The notes below the pieces were generated by a model. That model did not search any database, was not told the origin of the DNA, and saw only the letters and a program-made list of their open reading frames with translations. From Plecoglossus altivelis (Eukaryota > Chordata > Actinopteri > Osmeriformes > Plecoglossidae), in the NCBI GenBank assembly GCA_036571765.1, contig BROE01000014.1:16449523-16513522 (forward strand): a DNA stretch of 64,000 bases, given 5' to 3'. A program made the position numbers and the translations under genes. How positions within the stretch are numbered: position 1 is the first letter of the stretch; every line of letters starts with the position of its first letter. This document shows, piece after piece, positions 58,900 to 64,000 of this stretch.

Positions 58900-61800
58900 C
58901 ATTGAAAAGAGAATTTGTGAGATAGCATTAGAAAAAGAGTTTGAGAGAGAGCGAAAGACCGAGTTTGAGAGCCAGAGAGGAGAGTGAGAGAAAGACCGAG
59001 TTTGAGAGAGAACTAGAGAGAGAGAGGAGACAGGCGGTGAAGGAGACAGATGAGGGAGTGAGAGGGTAAGAGAGAGGGGAGGCGAGAGGGGAAGTCGAGG
59101 AGAGAGCAGGTGGACGTAAGTGGAGAAGCGGCAGTACTGGAGGAAGAGGACAAAGGACGGAGCAGAGAATGAGGTCATAAGAAATGATATAGAGCTTTAT
59201 GAGTGCTGGCGTCCCTCAGTGAAGTTTCCCAGTCTGCTGCTATAACTCAATTGCAGCTTTGAATCAGGGCCAGATCTGGAACTGTGGCAGGCTGCCCGCA
59301 AGGAACAAACTCATTTAATCCGTGTCACAGTTGCACACCAACGCAAGTCGCAAAAAAAAAAAATAATCAATTTTTTTTTTGCCGGCTCCGGCGTCGCAAA
59401 AAAAGCATGCGTCAACGTCACAGCTCAGACAGGGACCTTAAGGTCGACTTCACCAAGAAAGACGGGTGTTTCTGTTAGAGAGGGCCAGCAGGCCGCTCTC
59501 TCCAGAGGGGGACACGTGCTGGCGGCAGGAGGGGTCTTACCTTCTCCATGGTCATCATGTCGATGCCAAAGTGGGAGAGGTGCTCAGGTAGCTTGGGGTC
59601 CAGAACCATGTCGTCCTCGTCGTACGAGTACACATCTGGAGACACAACAGTTCAGATCTGAGTGGCAGCAATAACAACCGCCCATCGCTCGCTAGCCCTC
59701 GTGAAAACTGCGTCCGTCCTCCTGCCTCATGTACACGCGGCTTCGCATCTGTGGAACGGCCTCTTTAATCCAGGCAGACAAGCGTCTGGACGTCCCTGCC
59801 TCTCACCTGCGCCGTCAGGGGTGATGGTGCCCAGTTTGACGGCGATGGGGTATCCCGTTTGCTGGAAGTGCAGAAGGGCGTGGTTGTTCCCCCCCGTGCC
59901 GTCGAAGTATCTACGCCCGCACAACACCATCCCGTCTGTTAGGTTCATCCACAAGTTCTCCTGCAGGTCACACACCTCACAACGCCAGCCACTGTGGCAG
60001 AGAGGAGGAGGGCAAGACAGAGAGACGGGGGAGAGAAACAGAGAGGGGGGGGGGGAGAGACAGAGAGAGAGACAGACAGAGAGGGCGAGACAGTGAGAGA
60101 GAGATATAGAGGTTGAGACCAAGAGGGAGAAAATATTTGTTTTCATAGATCAGATGACACTGTAATAATAAAAAAATGTTAAAAAGCGGGCCAACCTGAC
60201 AAGCAGACGTCTACTTGCTCATAAGTTAGTATCTCAAGCAGGTGAGCTAAAAGCAGGCTAGTCTGCAGCTGAAGGACTCTGCAGCTGAAGGACTCTGCAG
60301 CTAAAAGAGTCTGCAGCTGAAGGAGTCTGCAGCTGAAGGAGTCTGCAGCTGAAGGAGTCTGCAGCTAAAAGAGTCTGCAGCTAAAAGAGTCTGCAGCTAA
60401 AAGAGTCTGCAGCTAAAAGAGTCTGCAGCTGAAGGAGTCTGCAGCTAAAAGAGTCTGCAGCTAAAAGAGTCTGCAGCTTAAGGAGTCTGCAGCTAAAAGA
60501 GTCTGCAGCTAAAAGAGTCTGCAGCTAAAAGAGTCTGCAGGTGAAGGAGTCTGCAGCTAAAAGAGTCTGCAGCTAAAAGAGTCTGCAGCTGAAGGACTCT
60601 GCAGCTAAAAGAGTCTGCAGCTAAAAGAGTCTGCAGCTAAAAGAGTCTGCAGCTTAAGGAGTCTGCAGCTTAAGGAGTCTGCAGCTGAAGGACTCTGCAG
60701 CTAAAAGAGTCTGCAGCTAAAAGAGTCTGCAGCTAAAAGAGTCTGCAGGTGAAGGAGTCTGCAGCTAAAAGAGTCTGCAGCTGAAGGACTCTGCAGCTGA
60801 AGGACTCTGCAGCTAAAAGAGTCTGCAGCTAAAAGAGTCTGCAGCTGAAGGAGTCTGCAGCTGAAGGAGTCTGCAGCTGAAGGAGTCTGCAGCTGAAGGA
60901 GTCTGCAGCTGGGACTCCAGCGTCTCACCTTGGGGGGATCTTGATGCCGTTGTCGAGCTGTTTGAGGCCAGCGGCGTGTCGGGACTCCTGTCTCACCTCC
61001 CCGTCCCACTGCTGCACCTGCAGGGTGTGAGACACGGAGTCTGCCGCCATCAGCCCAGCCATGGAGAGAGACACCTGCACAGACACAACACAAACAGGTT
61101 ATCACACCTGCACAAACAGGTCATCACACCTGTACAGACACAACACAGGCAGGTTATCACACCTGTACAGACACAACACAGGCAGGTTATCACACCTGTA
61201 CAGACACAACACAGGCAGGTTATCACACCTGCACAGACACAACACAGACACGTTATCACACCTGCACAGACACAACACAGGCAGGTTATCACACCTGCAC
61301 AGACACGTTATCACACCTGCACAGACACGTTATCACACCTGCACAGACACAACACAGACAGGTTATCACACCTGCCGACACAACAAAAACAAGTTAACAC
61401 ACCTGCACCAACACAACAGACAGGTTATCACAAATGCAGAGACACAACACAGACAGGTTATCATACTAGTACACCCAGTAATATAAAGACCTCTCCTGTG
61501 AAGATCAGAAAGCTTCTGAGAAAATTATGACGGAAACTTTGAGTTTGATTCAAACGTTTCTATCTCTCACAAACACACAAAGACAGACACACACAGCTCT
61601 GCCGCAGTGAGGTGTTTGCAAACACTGAGTCTCACCCGCTCTCTCACAACATCAGGCATTCTGCTGATGTCCTCTGCTGTCACTTCCTGTCTGTCAGGTA
61701 AGAGGACCACCTTCACTTCCTCCTCACATTGCTCCTGCTCCACATCGAACCCTCCCTCGATCCCTGACACAGAGAGACACAGAGAGAGACAGAGAGATAG

Positions 61801-63218
61801 AGACACCGAGAGAGACACAGAGAGGCACAGAGAGGCACAGAGAGAGACAGAGAGAGACAGAGAGAGAGACAGTCAAACACAGAGAGAGAGACGGAGAGAG
61901 TGAGAGAGACACAGAGAATGAGAGAGACACAGAGAATGAGAGAGACACAGAGAATGAGAGAGACACAGAGAATGAGAGAGACACAGAGAATGAGAGATAC
62001 ACAGAGAATGAGAGAGACACAGAGAGAAAGACAGACAGAGATGCACAGAGATATACATAGAGAGACCTAGATCAGTATGAGAGGTAAGGAAACCATACTT
62101 GGACCACAGACTGTCTGATCTAAACAGTTCTCTCACCTATGGCCAACCTGGTAGGTTTTTTCTTGGGTGGGTCTCCAGATCCAGCATTATTGTCTTCTTC
62201 CATCTACGTAAAACCACAAACACTAATCAATATACAGCCACAGTTAAATCAACTCTCTAAAGATCACAATAGTATTTCGTTAAGATATCAACGAGCAAGC
62301 AATATCTGCAATTCTCTGTGGGCAGAGGAATAATTACCTGAGCTTTACGTGTTCGGGTGATGTGCAGGTATGCCCGCTGTCCAGTCCGGGCATGGTGTCT
62401 GTCTACATACTGGCTGCCAAAGCCAAGGAAAGTGTTCATGCATACGTATAGGCCTCCCTCACTCTCCTGAGAATAATAAAAAAAAAATGGATGAGAGAAA
62501 CTCCTTACTTGTTCAGCCAACTTGGGTCATTCTGGGAATACCTTAAGCGTTATGTGACATGTGACATTGGTACGCTGCCCACCTGACAATCAATATGCGA
62601 ACAGAAAGGGAAAAGTGCCATTTAAAATTAAACTTCTGTGTGCATGGCTAACGATGTAACTAACTGAACACACTAGCTAGCCAGCTATTCGTTGTATTAA
62701 TGTGGTGTGTATAGCGTAGTTGGATAACGTGCATGCTAGAAATGGGGCTAGCCAACTTTATGACACATGGGTGTGAGTAAACTGAAAACAGTAATGTCAT
62801 ACTGCAGCCAGTATTACAAACGAGACAATCTGGCAACAACCGCTAGCGTTAGCCGCGAAGCTAACGTTAGCTAGCTAGCTTTGCATTAGCCTACCCGCCG
62901 GTACGTTCACTTGCAGTGACAAGCTATCTAACGAAGCTAACTAGCTAGCTAGCAAAACTAGCTAGGAATCGAAGCACTATTAAAACGTATTTGGATAGGA
63001 TATGATAAGGTTGTATAATAGGATAGACATATACATTAACCATCAATGCACAACCTCGGATATTTAAAGTGACAGTTTAAACGGTAATAAGAAGATGATG
63101 GGTTGCTCACCGGAGAGGAAAATGACAAGGCGCATTCGTCTTTGTGAACACGGTCTCCGGGCCTCGGTACCCGAATTGTGGACAGAACTGACATCAGAAT
63201 ATCGCTAACCTCCGCCAT
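52718..63218 (-). CDS. usp5: ubiquitin carboxyl-terminal hydrolase 5 (isopeptidase T)
   Basis: Disassembles unanchored polyubiquitin chains. Twenty coding exons: 63111-63218, 62338-62466, 62137-62203, 61636-61763, 60929-61074, 59807-59991, 59541-59635, 58393-58586, 57994-58065, 57148-57238, 56936-57061, 56590-56743, 56227-56401, 55746-55834, 55421-55606, 54780-54923, 54469-54614, 53266-53416, 52960-53044 and 52718-52810. Start ATG 63218 opens MAEVSDILMSVLSTIRVP. The ZnF-UBP is at residues about 193-255 (SGWRCEVCDLQENLWMNLTD). The catalytic Cys is Cys333 in NLGNSCYLNS and the catalytic His is in TMCGHYVCHIKK (about 814). UBA1 is about 650-697 (CEMGFPLEACRKAVYYTGN) and UBA2 about 719-760 (VSMGFSRDQATRALRAT). 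The expected length is 854 aa (human 835/858). The last exon lacks one base after DLGY (about 52747-52750), so the C-terminal YFYRRVAE-stop is out of frame. All other phases agree. Confidence 0.95.
53418..53795. repeat. GA minisatellite GGGTGAGGGAGAGAGAGACA
   Basis: Units of 18 to 24 bp, about 18 copies. It begins 2 bp from the start of the usp5 exon at 53266-53416 and provides its pyrimidine tract on the - strand. Confidence 0.92.
53836..53945. repeat. AT-rich palindromic tandem repeat
   Basis: About three copies of a 36-bp unit, each with 15-bp inverted arms (TAATATTATAATATG and its complement) around AAAT. It lies in a usp5 intron. Confidence 0.88.
55196..55335. repeat. 13-bp minisatellite GGAGACAGAACAC
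   Basis: About seven exact copies at 55240-55330, with related longer units before them. Located in the usp5 intron after exon 55421-55606. Confidence 0.9.
55935..56130. repeat. GA-rich microsatellite
   Basis: GAGAGGGAGAGAG repeats with a duplicated segment (GAGAGACAGCGGGAGAGAGG), in a usp5 intron. Confidence 0.88.
56762..56918. repeat. GA/GGCAGGAGGAAGG minisatellite
   Basis: Units of about 26-28 bp (GGCAGGAGGAAGGGAGAAAG...), six copies, between usp5 exons 56590-56743 and 56936-57061. Confidence 0.9.
57420..57815. repeat. TG-rich minisatellite (about 42-bp unit)
   Basis: Units built from TGTGCTGTGTTTATGCTGTG and TGAGCATG. Five well-preserved copies, then degenerate ones. Located in a usp5 intron. 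Confidence 0.9.
58115..58385. repeat. GGAGAAGG / GGGTGGAGGGGAGCAGAGAG array
   Basis: Short GGAGAAGGA units flanking three copies of a 33-bp unit. It ends 8 bp from the donor of the catalytic-Cys exon of usp5. Confidence 0.9.
58715..59040. repeat. GA-rich array with a recurrent GAGCATTAGAAA core
   Basis: Units of about 36-40 bp (GAGTTTGAGAGAGAGAGCAT...) with (GA)n expansions, in a usp5 intron. Confidence 0.88.
60261..60910. repeat. 16-bp minisatellite, about 40 copies
   Basis: Unit GTCTGCAGCTAAAAGA with the variant GTCTGCAGCTGAAGGA. It ends 18 bp from the donor of usp5 exon 60929-61074. Each unit contains CTGCAG and AGCT. Any reading frame across it repeats every 16 codons. Confidence 0.96.
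61075..61470. repeat. 33-bp minisatellite with 21-bp variants
   Basis: About 13 units of ACCTGCACAGACACAACACA followed by GGCAGGTTATCAC. It starts at the acceptor of usp5 exon 60929-61074. Each unit repeats the sequence around that acceptor. Confidence 0.94.
61770..62045. repeat. GAGA / 18-bp AGAGAATGAGAGAGACAC repeat
   Basis: GA/CA-rich sequence followed by six nearly exact 18-bp units at about 61905-62020, in a usp5 intron. Confidence 0.9.
62840..62965. repeat. GCTAGC/GCTAACGTTAGC palindromic cluster
   Basis: Overlapping self-complementary blocks (GCTAACGTTAGCTAGCTAGC) in usp5 intron 1, of a type often seen near fish genes. Confidence 0.7.
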
Positions 63219-64000
63219 GTCAATCTATGTAAGTCAGCCTTTGAGTCGGACACTTGTTATTTTAGTTTAGACCCCAGCTTTTGATTCCTCAGCGTGTCTG
63301 GCGTTGGAATCGTTCGTATCCCCACTCCCTGTCAGTCAAGCTTGCTAGCTAGCTATGCACTTTCGAATGAATAACTCACTGATGCTGGTCTGTTCTGGGT
63401 TTCGTGCGCCGTCTGTCGACGCAAAGCCGAACTTGCACCCAAAAGTCGCAAGCGATAACAAGCCCGCAGTCCTGAGTAACTGGAAGTAGCTTAACATTGG
63501 TTAAATATAGATGATCGCTCATAACATTGGAGATCTAGGTGTTTGACTTCAGAACAAGGAGCTATACGCGGAGGTTTAGTTTAACAGCTTTATGTGACAG
63601 TTTGAACTGTGAGAATGCAAAATATCGTTTGACTAGGCAACAGAAATCTACCTACAATTAAATGCTGTCTAACCAAACGGTATTTGAGAGGAACATTTGC
63701 CATAGCAAAAAAACAATATAAATAACATTGAGGGCAATTCGAAACGTGACGAATCGTTCCTGTTCAGGGGGTTTGTGCGTGCGGCATCGGGGAATGAAGC
63801 AGATAAATTGGCAAGTGAACTTTACGGTTCACACTGTGGAGATGTTGGAAAGGTTGATGATGCACGTCTTTCCTTCACTTTCCTTGGCTCCTCCTCTCAC
63901 GTCTGTCCAAAATAACTAAGGGACGATGGCGCTTGACTCAAATGATTTCCCTGCATACGTGGCGCTGCACGTCTCTTTTCTTTCATTTTTACATTTAACT
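63219..64000. other. usp5 5' flank
   Basis: No TATA box is evident on the - strand near the usp5 start. The start context is GACATGGCGGAGG, which resembles a YY1-type ATGGCGG element overlapping the ATG. A + strand ORF of 63 codons at 63728-63919 has no recognisable content. Confidence 0.4.

Noticed and set aside
60701..61105. ORFs with repeated LQLQTPSAADSFSCRL
   Set aside because: Result of a 16-bp repeat read in rotating frames next to usp5 exon 5; not a protein repeat family.

Overview
The window is vertebrate nuclear DNA, almost certainly from a ray-finned (teleost) fish. All genes are split by GT-AG introns, intergenic DNA is full of CA, GA/CT and GGCA microsatellites, and two CD4 homologues of teleost CD4-1 and CD4-2 layout lie in tandem beside usp5. 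The gene set (pianp, cops7a, CD4 family, usp5) is the fish counterpart of human 12p13.31. No prokaryotic feature, tRNA, rRNA or CRISPR array was seen.

Layout. pianp lies on the + strand in the first 9 kb: a possible ectodomain exon near 2.0 kb, a transmembrane exon at 4.0 kb, a tail exon at 6.9 kb and a 22-nt last exon at 7.87 kb. Converging on it is cops7a on the - strand, from 12.0 kb to about 28.5 kb. This gene is inflated because about 7 kb is present twice, on either side of an exact 100-N gap (21374-21473). Neither copy is intact and the damage in each rises toward the gap, so I read this as an unmerged contig overlap, not a real duplication. From 28.8 to 31.8 kb (-) is a type II transmembrane C-type lectin. 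From 33.2 to 39.8 kb (-) is cd4-1, with four Ig domains and a TATA/CCAAT promoter feeding a non-coding first exon. From 47.7 to about 51.8 kb (-) is cd4-2, with two Ig domains. From 52.2 to 63.2 kb (-) is usp5, with 20 coding exons.

The exon models of cops7a (268 aa), the lectin (246 aa), cd4-1 (497 aa) and cd4-2 (294 aa) are phase-consistent, with coding lengths divisible by three. The usp5 model is one base short because of a frameshift in its last exon. The intergenic stretches at 9.2-11.3, 31.9-33.2 and 39.9-47.7 kb hold mainly repeats and a few unassigned ORFs.

Functionally, a T-cell co-receptor pair whose tails both carry an Lck-type CxC motif sits beside a lectin receptor, with the housekeeping genes cops7a (COP9 signalosome) and usp5 (polyubiquitin recycling) on either side. 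The most notable points are the false duplication, the usp5 exon wedged between two minisatellites (one of which has amplified its 3' splice site), the usp5 frameshift, the unusual cysteines of the CD4-1 first domain and the lectin next to the CD4 genes.
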